A stretch of DNA of 64,000 bases from Streptomyces lucensis JCM 4490 (GCF_014650035.1 NZ_BMUE01000020.1:1-64000), one strand, 5' to 3'. Shown: positions 1-10,648, counted from the first letter of the stretch. A program made the numbers and translations. The notes: a model not told the origin generated them from the letters alone.

Positions 1-564
1 CGCGTCGGAAGAGGTCACCAGCTCCCGCAGCGGATACCGGGCCAGCACCGCCTCCACCCCGGGCGCCAGCGCCGCCTTCAGGCGGTCGTGCACCGACAGG
101 GAGTCGTCGCCGAGGGCGAGCGCGGCGGCCGACACCAGGTTCCGGTCCGGGCCCTTGGGCACCCCGGCAGCCGCGCGCTCGTACAGCTCCGCGCCCTCCT
201 CCAGCACCAGACCTGTGTCGATCCCGGCCGGCACCTTGACGGCCGCGGTGTGCCGCCAGGACGCCAGCGGATGGCTCCACGCCTCGACCCGGAAGGTCCA
301 ACGGCCCGTCACGTCCGGCGTGACCTCAGCGCCCCAGCGGTCGCTGCCGGGAGACAGCTCCCGCATCGGTGTCCACGGGCCGCGGCGGCCCCTGGGATCG
401 CGCAGGACCACATTGGCGCCGACGACGTCGTGCCCTTCGCGGAACACGGTGGCGGTGACCTCGAAGGTCTCCCCGGCCACCGCCTTCGCCGGGCGCCTGC
501 CGCACTCCACGGCCGGCCGGACGTCACGAACCGGTACACGGCCGATCGCCGGGGTCCTGCGCAT
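1..564 (-). CDS. glgE: GlgE, maltose-1-phosphate maltosyltransferase, N-terminal 188 residues (runs off left edge)
   Basis: GlgE transfers maltosyl units from maltose-1-phosphate onto alpha-1,4-glucan chains, building glycogen-like polymer in the trehalose-to-glycogen route. The visible part starts at ATG (564) with IGRVPVRDVRPAVECGRRPAK, then the beta-sandwich N-terminal domain (VAGETFEVTATVFREGHD, then VVGANVVLRDPRG) and the helical insert with LVLEEGAELYERAAAGVPKG, all typical of actinobacterial GlgE. The catalytic barrel lies outside the window, so active-site residues cannot be checked. The start is preceded by a GGAGG-like stretch in GGCGGAGGTGAAACAC. It is divergent from glgX, which lies about 1.2 kb away. 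Identification rests on recall of the family sequence. Confidence 0.88.
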   Translation of the reverse strand, partial: MRRTPAIGRVPVRDVRPAVECGRRPAKAVAGETFEVTATVFREGHDVVGANVVLRDPRGRRGPWTPMRELSPGSDRWGAEVTPDVTGRWTFRVEAWSHPLASWRHTAAVKVPAGIDTGLVLEEGAELYERAAAGVPKGPDRNLVSAAALALGDDSLSVHDRLKAALAPGVEAVLARYPLRELVTSSDA

Positions 565-673
565 GTGTTTCACCTCCGCCGTGCGCGAAGCCGGGCACCG
601 CCCGGCTTCGCGATCCGAGTGACGGACCGACTCCTGATCGGTCCGGTGGGGGAACGCCTTGTACGGTGCCAGG

Positions 674-973
674 TCAGGAGCTCGGCGCTGTGGAACGCCG
701 CTCCGGTGGCGGCGCTCTTCTGGCCGCCCGGCGCGGTTGCGGCCGTCCGTCCTGCTCGCGCAGGTAGCTGACCAGGCTGGTGCGCAGATAGCGCTCGGCG
801 GCGTCAGCGGCCTCGCGAGCGCAGCGCTTGCCCATCAGAACGCACAGCGTGTACCCCGAGTCCTCGAAGGTGGCCCGGACCGTGCGGTCGTGGGGCGAGG
901 CGAGCATCACGCGCTCCCACGCCCGGTAACGCCGCAACTGCCGGGCCACTTCGGCCTTGGCGGGTAGCAGCAT
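674..973 (-). CDS. DUF5133 domain protein
   Basis: A 99-residue protein beginning MLLPAKAEVARQLRRYRAWE. The core (two amphipathic helices, then SGYTLCVLMGKRCAREAADAAERYL) is the DUF5133 signature found in many copies per Streptomyces genome. The start at 973 was chosen over in-frame starts up to 1102 because the conserved domain begins there and GAAGAGGG lies just upstream. The C-terminal 30 residues are Arg/Pro-rich and probably disordered. No function is established for the family. It sits between glgE and the ATP-binding protein gene, on the same strand as glgE. Confidence 0.72.
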   Translation of the reverse strand: MLLPAKAEVARQLRRYRAWERVMLASPHDRTVRATFEDSGYTLCVLMGKRCAREAADAAERYLRTSLVSYLREQDGRPQPRRAARRAPPPERRSTAPSS

Positions 974-1276
974 CGCCCTCTTCACCTTCCACGCTCTCGA
1001 CTGGGCGCGTTCCCGACGGTCGGGTGATGTCCGTGCGCGGGGAGGCACGGCACCGTTACGGCGATCGAGGCTTTCACTTATGGTGCACGCGCGAACACGC
1101 AACGTCTTGTTGGACCTTCAACGATTGCGGGTGTCGGGTGCTCGTGTTGCACGAATGGCGTAGTGCCCTCACTGTGGAAGTGACTCAGGAGCGATGAACG
1201 CTCACGCTGTGTGTCCGGGATCCCTCCCGGACGGGGCGAGGGGAGCGAGAGCTTCGCCGGTGAGGAGCAAGCGACG
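974..1276. other. Divergent intergenic region
   Basis: About 300 bp between the DUF5133 gene (minus) and the ATP-binding protein gene (plus), so promoters for both should lie here. The stretch around 1090-1165 is lower in GC than its surroundings and is the likeliest promoter zone. No convincing -35/-10 pair, riboswitch or gene was recognised. The plus-strand gene has a good Shine-Dalgarno (GAGGAG, about 1266). Confidence 0.4.
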
Positions 1277-1785
1277 ATGAAGACCGCAGTGCCCTGCTAC
1301 TACCACCTCGACGTGGAAGTCAGCCCGGAACGGGTGGGACAGGTCAGCCGCATCCTGGCCGCCCACCTCCGCTACTGGGACCTCGAGAGCCTCGAGGCCC
1401 CCGTCTGCCGCGGCGCCGAACTGCTGCTGCGGGCGATCGACGAGCACGCCACCGACAAGCGCACCTCCATCGAGATGTGGTGGAACGGCCAGCACCTGAT
1501 CACCGCCTTCGGCGACGACGACCCCGATCTGCGCCCCGACCAGGACCTGCGGGCCTGCCTGGCCGACATCGCCGCGATGAGCGACGGCTGGGGATGCTGT
1601 GCCTCGGAGACCGGCAGCAAGATCATCTGGTTCTCGCAGCGGGCCCGCGCGGGCGAGCGCGTCCCACTGGTGCCCGTCGCCCCCGAACCGACCCTGCGCA
1701 CGGACCTGAAGGTGCCGCGCGACGAGCCCGTGGCCCTGCTGGCCGCCCGGGCGCCCGCCGGTGCCGACGCCCTGGAGGGCAACCG

Positions 1786-1789
<4 letters not shown>
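1277..1789 (+). CDS. GHKL-type ATP-binding protein (Pep-like), upstream of glgX
   Basis: A 170-residue soluble protein starting MKTAVPCYYHLDVEVSPERV. The layout (LRYWDLESLEAPVCRGAELL, then AIDEHATDKRTSIEMWW) resembles the truncated histidine-kinase-like ATPases (RsbW/HATPase_c_2 type) that are abundant in Streptomyces, although the classical glycine boxes are weak. The start at 1277 was chosen over 1211 because of the GAGGAG ribosome site 8 bp upstream and because similarity begins there. Its TGA overlaps the GTG of glgX (1786), so translation of the two is probably coupled. That suggests, without proving, a role in regulating glycogen debranching. Catalytic activity is unproven. Confidence 0.6.
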
Positions 1790-4027
<2,238 letters not shown>

Positions 4028-4050
<23 letters not shown>

Positions 4051-4852
4051 CCGTGAACTGCGCCCCGTCCGGGTCCCGCAGGATCGCCTCCGTCTCGTCC
4101 TCCTGCAGCACGCTGCCCCCGTGCTTCTCCGCCGCCCGGGCGCAGCCCGGCACGTCGGACACCGCGAAGTGGATCTGCCAGTGCGGCCGTACCGAAGGGT
4201 CCGGCGCCGCCTCCACCGCGCCCGAGTCGATGCGCGCGACCGCGTCGCCCTGGCTGCGCAGCACCACCTCGCCGCCCTCGTACCGGACCTCGCAGCAGCC
4301 CGGTACCCCGGACGCCCAGTCGAGGATCTCGCCGTAGAACAGCGCGGCGTCGAAGGCGTCACGGGTGTGCAGCCGGATGAAGGCCGGAGTGGCCCGCCGC
4401 CAGGCCTCCCAGTTGGAGACCAGCTCGCCCTGCCAGATGCCGAAGGTGGCCCCGTCCCGGTCGGCGAGCAGCGCGGCCCGGCCGGGCGGGAAGGACAGCG
4501 GGCCGACCGCTGCCGTACCGCCGCGTTCCCGTGCCCGGGCCACCGCCACGTCGGCGTCCGGCACGGCGAAGTACGGGGTCCACGCCACAGCCATCTGCCA
4601 CATGGCGGCCACGGCGGCGATCCCGGCCACCGGCACCCCGTCCGCCAGGGCGATCCGGAAGTGCTCGCCGAGTTTGGCGCCGCGCCAGCGCCAGCCGAAG
4701 ACGGCCGAGTAGAAGTTCTGCGTGGCCTCCAGGTCGCGGCTGGTCAGGCTGACCCAGCACGGGGCACCGAAGACGGAGTGGGTGGAGACGACGTCTCTGC
4801 GCCTCGGCGCCTTGCCGTTCGCCGCGTCGCTGACGGGGGTCTCGTGGTTCAT
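4028..4852 (-). CDS. Two-domain VOC (glyoxalase/bleomycin-resistance-like) protein
   Basis: A 274-residue cytoplasmic protein with two tandem VOC modules. Module 1 starts PCWVSLTSRDLEATQNFYSAVFGWRW; module 2 starts near PAFIRLHTRDAFDAALFYGEIL and ends AILRDPDGAQFTVTSH. This domain pair is usual in Streptomyces 'hydroxylase'-type VOC proteins. Metal-ligand positions are not clear enough to assign a reaction. The ATG at 4852 is the best start; further upstream the frame is poorly coding. It is convergent with glgX and divergent from the ANTAR gene. Substrate unknown. Confidence 0.82.
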
Positions 4853-4981
4853 GGCAGTCGCGTCCTGCTCTCGGGGCCCGGCGGCCACCGCTTGTGCATC
4901 AGTGTCCAACGGGAGGGGGATCGGACGCCTGCCGAGTACCCCGGGTGGCAGGGGGGCAGGCCGCCCGCGCACGATGGGAGC

Positions 4982-5296
4982 ATGGGAGCGAGCGAACCGG
5001 AGCGGATCGCCGAGCTGCAGGCGCAGGTCGACCAGTTGAAGCAGGCCATGGTGTCCCACGCGGTCGTCGACCAGGCGATCGGGATGATCGTGGCGCTCGG
5101 CCGGGTGACCCCCGAACAGGGGTGGGAGATCCTCAAGGAGGTCTCCCAGCACACCAACATCAAGCTGCGCAACATCGCGGAGCTGATCCTCATCTGGGGC
5201 CGCCGGGGCGAGATCCCCGAGGACGTCCGCGCCCGGCTGGAGGAGGCTCTGGACCGGTACGGTCCCACGCAGGTGCCGGAGGCCGCGCGGGAGTGA
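4982..5296 (+). CDS. Small ANTAR-domain RNA-binding protein
   Basis: A 104-residue protein made of a short coiled coil (ERIAELQAQVDQLKQAM) and an ANTAR domain (VDQAIGMIVALGRVTPEQGWEILKEVSQ, then NIKLRNIAELIL). ANTAR domains bind paired stem-loops in nascent mRNA and cause antitermination. Most carry a GAF or receiver input domain; none is present here, so any input must come from a partner through the coiled coil. The ATG at 4982 has only a weak GGGAG directly before it. No target hairpin pair was found nearby. The neighbouring gene encodes a SigB-type sigma factor on the other strand. Confidence 0.85.
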   Translation: MGASEPERIAELQAQVDQLKQAMVSHAVVDQAIGMIVALGRVTPEQGWEILKEVSQHTNIKLRNIAELILIWGRRGEIPEDVRARLEEALDRYGPTQVPEAARE

Positions 5297-5333
5297 CGCC
5301 CCTGGACGCCGGCCGCGGCGCCGGAGGCGGCGT

Positions 5334-6137
5334 TCAGCGGAGTTCCGCGCGGGCCTCGGCGAGCAGCTCGTCGCGCAGCCGGTCGAAGCAGCCGCTGAGC
5401 AGTCGCGAGACGTGCATCTGCGAGATGCCGAGCTGCTGCGCGATGCGGCTCTGCGTCATCCCGCGGAAGAACCGCAGGTAGAGGATGGTGCGCTCGCGCT
5501 CGGGCAGCGCCTCCAGGCAGGGCTTGACCGCCGCCCGGTCCACCACCAGGTCGTAGCCGGGATCGGGGGCGCCGAGGGAGTCGCCGAGGGCGTAACCGTC
5601 CGTACCGGCCACCTCCGCGTCCAGCGACAGCGCCGAGAAGCACTCCAGCGCCTCCATGCCGGTGCGCACCTCGTCCTCGCTGAGGCGCGTGTACGCGGCG
5701 ATCTCGGCCACGGTGGGCGCCCGCCCCGACGTCGTCTGCGCCAGCTCCTTCGTCGCGGTGCGGACCCGGTTGCGCAGGTCCTGCACCCGGCGGGGCACGT
5801 GCAGGGTCCACATGTGGTCGCGGAAGTGCCGCTTGATCCCACCGGTGATCGTGGGCACGGCGTAGGCCTCGAAGGCGCGGCCGCGCTCGGGGTCGTAGTG
5901 GTCCACGGCCTTGACCAGGCCCAGCGCGGCCACCTGGTAGAGATCCTCCAGCGCCTCCCCGCGGCCGCGGAAACGCACCGCGATCCGCTCCGCCATGGGC
6001 AGCCACAGCCGGACCAGCTCGTCGCGCAGCGCCCGGCGGTCAGGACCGTCGGGCAGCTTGGCCAGCCGCTCGAAGGACTCTCTGGTGTCGGGGGCGTCGT
6101 CGTGGGGGTGGGGCTTCGTGCTGCCGGTGACACGCAT
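5334..6137 (-). CDS. SigB/SigF-family RNA polymerase sigma factor
   Basis: A 267-residue alternative sigma factor. Region 2 is clear (LWLPMAERIAVRFRGRGEAL, then EDLYQVAALGLVKAVDHYDP and FEAYAVPTITGGIKRHFRD), followed by region 3 (LRNRVRTATKEL) and a region 4 helix-turn-helix (MTQSRIAQQLGISQMHVSRLL). This matches the SigB/F/G stress and sporulation group that Streptomyces carries in many paralogues, normally held by RsbW-like anti-sigma factors. The start at 6137 was chosen because the upstream frame is Arg-rich and non-conserved; GAGAGAGGTGCGC precedes the ATG. No anti-sigma gene is adjacent; an RsbW-like ATPase is encoded at 56975-57424. Confidence 0.92.
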   Translation of the reverse strand: MRVTGSTKPHPHDDAPDTRESFERLAKLPDGPDRRALRDELVRLWLPMAERIAVRFRGRGEALEDLYQVAALGLVKAVDHYDPERGRAFEAYAVPTITGGIKRHFRDHMWTLHVPRRVQDLRNRVRTATKELAQTTSGRAPTVAEIAAYTRLSEDEVRTGMEALECFSALSLDAEVAGTDGYALGDSLGAPDPGYDLVVDRAAVKPCLEALPERERTILYLRFFRGMTQSRIAQQLGISQMHVSRLLSGCFDRLRDELLAEARAELR

Positions 6138-6538
6138 CGTGCGCACCTCTCTCAGCAGGTGCTGGGTGGACAGACACCGTGGGAGGTGCACTCGGACTCT
6201 GGACGGGACACACCGGGGTGTCCGGCGGCGCCGGCTCCCACGGACGTGCCTCCTCTCCGAAGCACTCCCGTTCACCTTCCCGCTCGTGGCATATCAAAAC
6301 AATCGCGGACATATAGGATCATACCGATCGGCTCGGTCGTGATGCCCGCTGATCTTGAGGTGACGTGATGTGCGGCACGCGCCGTCTGCTGCCGGAGGCG
6401 GATGTGGAGGGATTCTTCCTGCGCAGCGCTTGATCACCGATCAAAGCGGGTGAATTCCCTGGCCACAGCGCATTCCGCTCATTTGACAGTGCGCTCGGCG
6501 CACAGATAGACAGCAGCTCGAAAGTCGAGAGGGGCACT
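6138..6538. promoter_or_regulatory. Divergent control region with dyad at 6430-6444
   Basis: About 400 bp between the sigma-factor gene (minus) and an unknown gene (plus). The part at 6285-6345 is unusually AT-rich for this genome (ATATCAAAACAATCG, ATATAGGATCATACC) and is the likeliest promoter zone. A dyad TTGATC-ACC-GATCAA lies at 6430-6444, about 95 bp before the plus-strand start. A 21-codon open frame (6368-6433, MCGTRRLLPE...) preceded by GAGGTGA could encode a short peptide, but this is weak. No riboswitch was recognised. Confidence 0.4.
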
Positions 6539-7063
6539 GTGTACGAGCCGAACGTGGTCGGGGACTGGCAGGAGTACGACGAGCATGCCGGTCTGCGCGT
6601 CCGCGTCCACCGCCTGGAAGCGGCCGAGCCCCCGCGTGGACGCGACGACGCCGCCGCCGGGCTGACGTACTTCAGTGTCCGGGTGACGGTCGAGAACCGC
6701 GGCACCCGCCACTACGGCATCCATCTGGAGGACGGTCAGATCGACGTCCGGGTCGGCCCCGACGGCGAGGGCGCCTTCATCGACTGGCGCAGTTCCCAGT
6801 TCATCGAGGGCTTCGACGTCTATCCGCTGCGCCGGGCCACCGCCGTGCTCTACGCCGCCGCGCCCGAGGCCGCCCTCGCCCATGTGGACGTGCAGGTGCA
6901 GCTGCGCGTCGACGAGGAGTGGGCCGACCGGCGGCTGTGGGCGGGCGGCATCGGCCTCCTGGAGGCGGCCCCCGCGGCCGCTCCCGCGGGCACCGGTCAG
7001 GGCAGCCTGGCCCACCAGGTCAGTGCCTTCCTGAAGGACCAGACGGAGCCCGGTACCGCCTGA
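6539..7063 (+). CDS. Conserved-looking hypothetical protein
   Basis: A 174-residue soluble protein with no signal peptide or membrane segment. The GTG start at 6539 has GAGAGGGG 5 bp upstream. The middle (LTYFSVRVTVENRGTRHYGIHLED, then VRVGPDGEGAFIDWR) alternates in a beta-sheet pattern and resembles immunoglobulin-like domains such as DUF4352, but no family could be assigned. The C-terminal 30 residues are Ala/Pro-rich. It is convergent with hemC (25 bp gap). Codon usage matches its neighbours, which supports a real gene. Confidence 0.7.
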   Translation: MYEPNVVGDWQEYDEHAGLRVRVHRLEAAEPPRGRDDAAAGLTYFSVRVTVENRGTRHYGIHLEDGQIDVRVGPDGEGAFIDWRSSQFIEGFDVYPLRRATAVLYAAAPEAALAHVDVQVQLRVDEEWADRRLWAGGIGLLEAAPAAAPAGTGQGSLAHQVSAFLKDQTEPGTA

Positions 7064-7088
7064 CGCGAGCGGCGGCGGGGTCGCGGGG

Positions 7089-8033
7089 TCAGTGCGGGAT
7101 GCCGTCGATGATCTCCCGTGCGCCCTGCCGCAGCAGCGCCACCGCGACCGAGGTGCCGAGAGTGGCCGGATCGAGCCGGCCCGCCCACTCGTGGGCGTTC
7201 AGCCGGATCTTGCCGTCCGGGGTGAAGACGCAGGCCCGCAGCGAGAGTTCGCCGCTGCGGTCCACGTGCGCGTAACCCGCGATGGGGCTGTTGCAGTGTC
7301 CCTGCAGCACGTGCAGGAACATCCGTTCGGCGGTCGCCTCACGGTGGGTGTCCGGGTCGCCGAGCCCGCTGACCGCGTCGATCAGGTCGGCGTCGTCCTG
7401 CCGGCACTGCAGGGCGAGGACGCCCGCGCCGATCGGCGGCATCATCGTCTCCGGGGACAGCACCTCGCTGATCACGTCCGTCCGGCCGATCCGCTCCAGA
7501 CCGGACACCGCCAGCAGCAGCGCGTCCGCCTCCCCGGCGGCCAGCTTCTCCAGCCGGCGGTTGGCGTTGCCGCGGAACGGCACGCACTCCAGCCTCGGGT
7601 GGGTGGCGGCCAGCTGGGCGGCGCGGCGTACCGAGGAGGTGCCGATCCGGGTGCCCGACGGCAGTTCGTCCAGGGTCAGCCCGCCCGGGTGCACCAGCGC
7701 GTCCCGGATGTCGTCCCGCTTCAGGAACGCGGCGAACACCGTCCCGGCGGGCAGCGGCCGGTCGGCGGGCACGTCCTTGACGCAGTGCACCGCGAGATCC
7801 GCCTCCCCGGCCAGCAGGGCGGCGTCCACCTCCTTGGTGAACGCCCCCTTGCCCTCGACCTTCGACAGATCGCCGAGCCACTTGTCGCCGGTGGTCCGCA
7901 CCGGTACGACCTCGGTCCGCACGCCCGGGTGCAGTACGGCCAACTCGGCTCGGACGCGCTCCACTTGGGCCAGAGCCATGGGCGAGTCGCGGGAGACGAT
8001 ACGGATGAGTTCCGGCACAGACATGGGGGACAC
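7089..8033 (-). CDS. hemC: Hydroxymethylbilane synthase (porphobilinogen deaminase)
   Basis: A 314-residue HemC that polymerises four porphobilinogens into hydroxymethylbilane for heme, siroheme and corrinoid synthesis. Family motifs seen: IRIVSRDSPMALAQ (N-terminus), VRTTGDKW, KGAFTKEVDAALL, DLAVHCVKDVP, GTSSVRRAAQL, FRGNANRRLEKL, and the cofactor cysteine C247 in LQGHCNSPIAGYA, which anchors the dipyrromethane primer. It stands alone here, with no hemA/B/D nearby, so it is probably a second copy in addition to the usual hem cluster. It lies 39 bp downstream of a DNA ligase gene on the same strand and may be co-transcribed with it. Confidence 0.93.
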   Translation of the reverse strand: MSPMSVPELIRIVSRDSPMALAQVERVRAELAVLHPGVRTEVVPVRTTGDKWLGDLSKVEGKGAFTKEVDAALLAGEADLAVHCVKDVPADRPLPAGTVFAAFLKRDDIRDALVHPGGLTLDELPSGTRIGTSSVRRAAQLAATHPRLECVPFRGNANRRLEKLAAGEADALLLAVSGLERIGRTDVISEVLSPETMMPPIGAGVLALQCRQDDADLIDAVSGLGDPDTHREATAERMFLHVLQGHCNSPIAGYAHVDRSGELSLRACVFTPDGKIRLNAHEWAGRLDPATLGTSVAVALLRQGAREIIDGIPH

Positions 8034-8072
8034 GATAGACCCTGCGGCCGCATGGCCCCGGCCCGTCCGCGG

Positions 8073-9059
8073 CTAGCCGAAGCCCTCCGGCACGTCCGCC
8101 GCAGACTCCTCGGGGGTGAGGTCCGGGCGCAGCCGCAGCCAGGACGGCTGGCGCAGCATCCCGGACCGCGTACGGGTGCTGTAGGCGACCTCGCCCACCA
8201 GCCGGGGCAGCACCCACTGGGCGCCGGCGACACGCGGGACGGGATCGAACGGGCACCGGTCGCTCGCGATGGCCCGCAGCAGCCCGGCCAGCTCGGTCCG
8301 CTCCGCCTCGCTCCAGCCGGTGCCGACCCCGCCGACGTACCGCAGCCGGCCGCCCGCGCGCTGACCGGCCAGTACCGCGCCGGGCAGCCCGGTCAGCCGG
8401 CCCCTGCCGGGCAGCCAGCCGCCGACGATCACGTCCTCCGCCCGCATGTTCCGGATCTTGACCCAGGCGCGGGAGCGCACCCCCGGCTCGTACACCGAGT
8501 CCAGCCGCTTGCAGACCAGGCCCTCCAGGCCGTGCTCGCGGGTCGCCGCCAGCGCCTCGGCGCCGTGCCCGGTCACCGCGCGCGGCGTCGACCAGTGGGA
8601 CCCGGCCAGGCCCAGCTTCTCCAGCCGCGCCCGCCGGCGCAGGTACGGCAGCCGCACCAGGGGTTCGCCCAGGTACGGGATGTCGAACAGCACCAGGTGC
8701 ACCGGCACCTGGGCGGCCCGGCGGGCGGCGCGCGCGGGGGCGTGGGTGAGCCCCATACGGCTCTGCAACAGCTGGAAATCGGCCCGGCCCCGCGCGTCCA
8801 GGGCCAGCACCTCGCCGTCCAGCACCGCGGGCGTGGTGCCCAGGGCGCCGCCGAGCGGCCGGAGTTCGGGATAGGCGCCGGTGATGTCCTCGCCCGAGCG
8901 GGCGCGCAGCAGCACGCTCCCGTCACCGGCCAGGTAGGCCATCACCCGCTGGCCGTCCTGCTTGGTCTCGTACGCCCACCGCTCGTCCTGGGCGGCGGGC
9001 GGCAGCCGGCCGGGGGTGGCGAGCATCGGCGGGATGAGAGGCAGGGTCACGGCTGTCAC
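8073..9059 (-). CDS. ATP-dependent DNA ligase (LigD ligase-domain type)
   Basis: A 328-residue stand-alone ligase. The adenylation motif ETKQDGQR puts the catalytic lysine at K33; further motifs are DGEVLALD (motif III), GLEGLVCKR (motif IV) and WVKIRN (motif V), followed by an OB-fold part (DVIVGGWLPGRGRL). In other bacteria this domain is fused in LigD with polymerase and 3'-phosphoesterase domains for non-homologous end joining. Streptomyces often carries them as separate genes, and a stand-alone phosphoesterase lies at 10649-11260. The start is GTG at 9059, overlapping the decayed MFS fragment; M12 is an alternative. Confidence 0.9.
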   Translation of the reverse strand: MTAVTLPLIPPMLATPGRLPPAAQDERWAYETKQDGQRVMAYLAGDGSVLLRARSGEDITGAYPELRPLGGALGTTPAVLDGEVLALDARGRADFQLLQSRMGLTHAPARAARRAAQVPVHLVLFDIPYLGEPLVRLPYLRRRARLEKLGLAGSHWSTPRAVTGHGAEALAATREHGLEGLVCKRLDSVYEPGVRSRAWVKIRNMRAEDVIVGGWLPGRGRLTGLPGAVLAGQRAGGRLRYVGGVGTGWSEAERTELAGLLRAIASDRCPFDPVPRVAGAQWVLPRLVGEVAYSTRTRSGMLRQPSWLRLRPDLTPEESAADVPEGFG

Positions 9060-9363
9060 GGCTGAAGGTCTCGACCGCTCCCGGCGCCCTCACGCGCCTT
9101 TCGCCGCCGGTTCCCCTGAACGGCCGGGCGATGGCGGGGGAGGAACGAGGCGAGCAGGAAGGCGAGGGCGGCCGCGCCCGCGCCGCGGGCCGGGACGACC
9201 TCGAAGCCGTCGCTGCGGGCCGGGACGACCTCGAAGCCGTCGCCGCGACCTCGAAGCCGTGCTGCGACGGGCAGCGCGTGGCCGCCGAGGCCGACCGTCA
9301 TCTGCGCCAGGATCACGCCGGCGACCGCGCCGGCCACCGAGGCGCCGATGGGCCGTGTCTGGC
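9056..9363 (-). pseudogene. Decayed C-terminus of a DHA2-type MFS transporter
   Basis: On the minus strand the frame reads TRPIGASVAGAVAGVILAQM, then TVGLGGHALPVAA, then (after an insertion) LAFLLASFLPRHRP. This is the last two transmembrane segments of EmrB/QacA (14-TM) drug exporters. Upstream of about 9363 the similarity stops abruptly, and no start codon or N-terminal part exists. The segment between the two helices is filled by a 30-bp tandem repeat that encodes repeated GFEVVPARSD. I read it as a deletion remnant with no function. Confidence 0.6.
9185..9260. repeat. 30-bp tandem repeat, 2.5 copies, inside the MFS remnant
   Basis: The unit contains CGGGACGACCTCGAAGCCGT and occurs at 9191 and 9221 (period 30, differing by a base or two in the linker). 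A third, shortened copy (GACCTCGAAGCCGT) ends at 9260. It lies within the decayed transporter sequence and looks like slippage expansion in unconstrained DNA. Confidence 0.85.
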
Positions 9364-9701
9364 CTCGCCGGCGCTGCGGCAGGCCCTCGTGGGGCTCGAC
9401 CGCACCCTCCCGGAGGTGCCCCCGGCCGTCCGTGCCGAACGGGGCCGGACGGTCCGGCTGCTGATCCTGCACACCTGCGCAGAGCGGAGCGGGCGCTCGC
9501 CGAGGGCACCCCGACCCCGCGCGCCACCCGGAGCGAGGCCGCCACGGGGCTCGCCGACGCGATCGCCGGACTCTGGCCGGCCCCGGACGGCCGGCCCGCG
9601 CCGAGCGCCGGACGCCCGGAGCGCGCCGGCGCCGGGCGGCAGCTGCCGGCCCGCCACTACCGTCGAGTAATATCCGGCGGCAGGTCACCAGAGGAGGAAC
9701 C
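9364..9701. other. Gene-poor stretch with frame-shifted coding debris
   Basis: About 340 bp before the DoxX gene. On the plus strand two short stretches look coding but lie in different frames: ALRQALVGLDRTLPEVPPAV (from about 9370) and ERALAEGTPTPRATRSEAAT (from about 9480). They may be the damaged end of one alpha-helical protein. I cannot name the family. The last 30 bp hold the ribosome site (GAGGAGGAACC) of the next gene. Confidence 0.35.
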
Positions 9702-10082
9702 GTGCCCCGGTCCGAACGCTCACCCCTACTGCTCGCCGGCCTGCTGGCCACGGCCGGGATCGCCCACTTCGCCGCACCCCGCCAGTTCGACCACCTCGTT
9801 CCGCGGACCCTGCCCGGTTCGCCCAGGGCCTGGACGTACGGCAGCGGAGTCGTGGAACTGGCCCTGGCGGCCGGGGTCGCCGCGCGCCGGACGCGCCCCG
9901 TGGCAGCCCGGGCGGCCGCCGCGTTCTTCGTCGGCGTGTTCCCCGCCAACGTGAAGATGGCCGTCGACTGGCGGCACCGTTCCGCCCCCCAGCGCAACGC
10001 GGCCCTGGCCCGGCTGCCCCTGCAGGTGCCCCTGGTGCTGTGGGCGCGCGGGGTGGCCCGGACCGCGGAGGGACGGTCGTGA
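9702..10082 (+). CDS. DoxX-like small integral membrane protein
   Basis: A 126-residue protein with about four hydrophobic segments (SPLLLAGLLATAGIAHF; SGVVELALAAGVAA; AARAAAAFFVGVFPAN; LPLQVPLVLWARGVA), and the pattern GIAHFAAPRQFDHLVP then FPANVKMAVDW found in DoxX/MauE-like membrane proteins. The GTG start at 9702 follows an excellent GAGGAGG. Its stop overlaps the start of the peroxiredoxin gene (GTGA), so the two are translationally coupled. A link to redox or thiol metabolism is suggested by this pairing only. Confidence 0.72.
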   Translation: MPRSERSPLLLAGLLATAGIAHFAAPRQFDHLVPRTLPGSPRAWTYGSGVVELALAAGVAARRTRPVAARAAAAFFVGVFPANVKMAVDWRHRSAPQRNAALARLPLQVPLVLWARGVARTAEGRS

Positions 10083-10546
10083 CGGAGCGCGTCCGCACCG
10101 GGGACACGGTCGAGGACTTCGCCCTGCCCGACGAGACCGGCACCGTCCGCCGCCTCAGCGAGCTGCTGGCCGACGGCCCGGTCGTGCTGTTCTTCTACCC
10201 CGCCGCCCTGACGGCCGGCTGCACCGCGGAGGCGTGTCACTTCCGCGATCTCGCCGCGGAGTTCGCCGCCGTGGGCGCCCGCCCGGTCGGCATCAGCGGC
10301 GACAGCGTCGAACGCCAGCAGGAGTTCGCAGGCCGGCACACCCTCGGCATGCCGCTGCTGTCGGACCCGGACGGGACGGTGCGCGAGCGGTTCGGGGTCA
10401 AGCGGGGCTTCACCCTCGCCCCGACCAGGCGGGTCACCTTCGTCATCGACGAGGACCGCACGGTCCTGGAGGTGGTGCGCAGCGAACTGCGCATGAACAC
10501 CCACGCCGACCGGGCGCTGTCCGTCCTGCGCGCCCGGCAGGGCTGA
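10079..10546 (+). CDS. bcp: Peroxiredoxin, BCP/PrxQ type
   Basis: A 155-residue thiol peroxidase that reduces hydrogen and organic peroxides. The thioredoxin fold starts at VEDFALPDETG, the peroxidatic Cys is C48 and the resolving Cys C53 in TAGCTAEACHFRD (the atypical two-cysteine spacing of PrxQ), and GISGDSVERQQEF follows. An active-site Pro/Thr context (FYPAALTAGC) is present. The GTG at 10079 overlaps the DoxX stop; the in-frame start at 10040 lies inside the DoxX gene and is less likely. Confidence 0.9.
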   Translation: MTERVRTGDTVEDFALPDETGTVRRLSELLADGPVVLFFYPAALTAGCTAEACHFRDLAAEFAAVGARPVGISGDSVERQQEFAGRHTLGMPLLSDPDGTVRERFGVKRGFTLAPTRRVTFVIDEDRTVLEVVRSELRMNTHADRALSVLRARQG

Positions 10547-10648
10547 CCCCGGCCGGCGCCGCCCGGCGCACCGGGACGGCCGGAGCGTCCGCCGACGGCG
10601 CACCGGCGGACGCCGGAGCACAGCCGGCCGGCGCCGGGCCGCCGTCGG

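Noticed and set aside
9702..10546. The DoxX-peroxiredoxin pair as a new redox system.
   Set aside because: Both families are ordinary and such coupled overlaps are frequent in Streptomyces; nothing beyond adjacency supports a special function.
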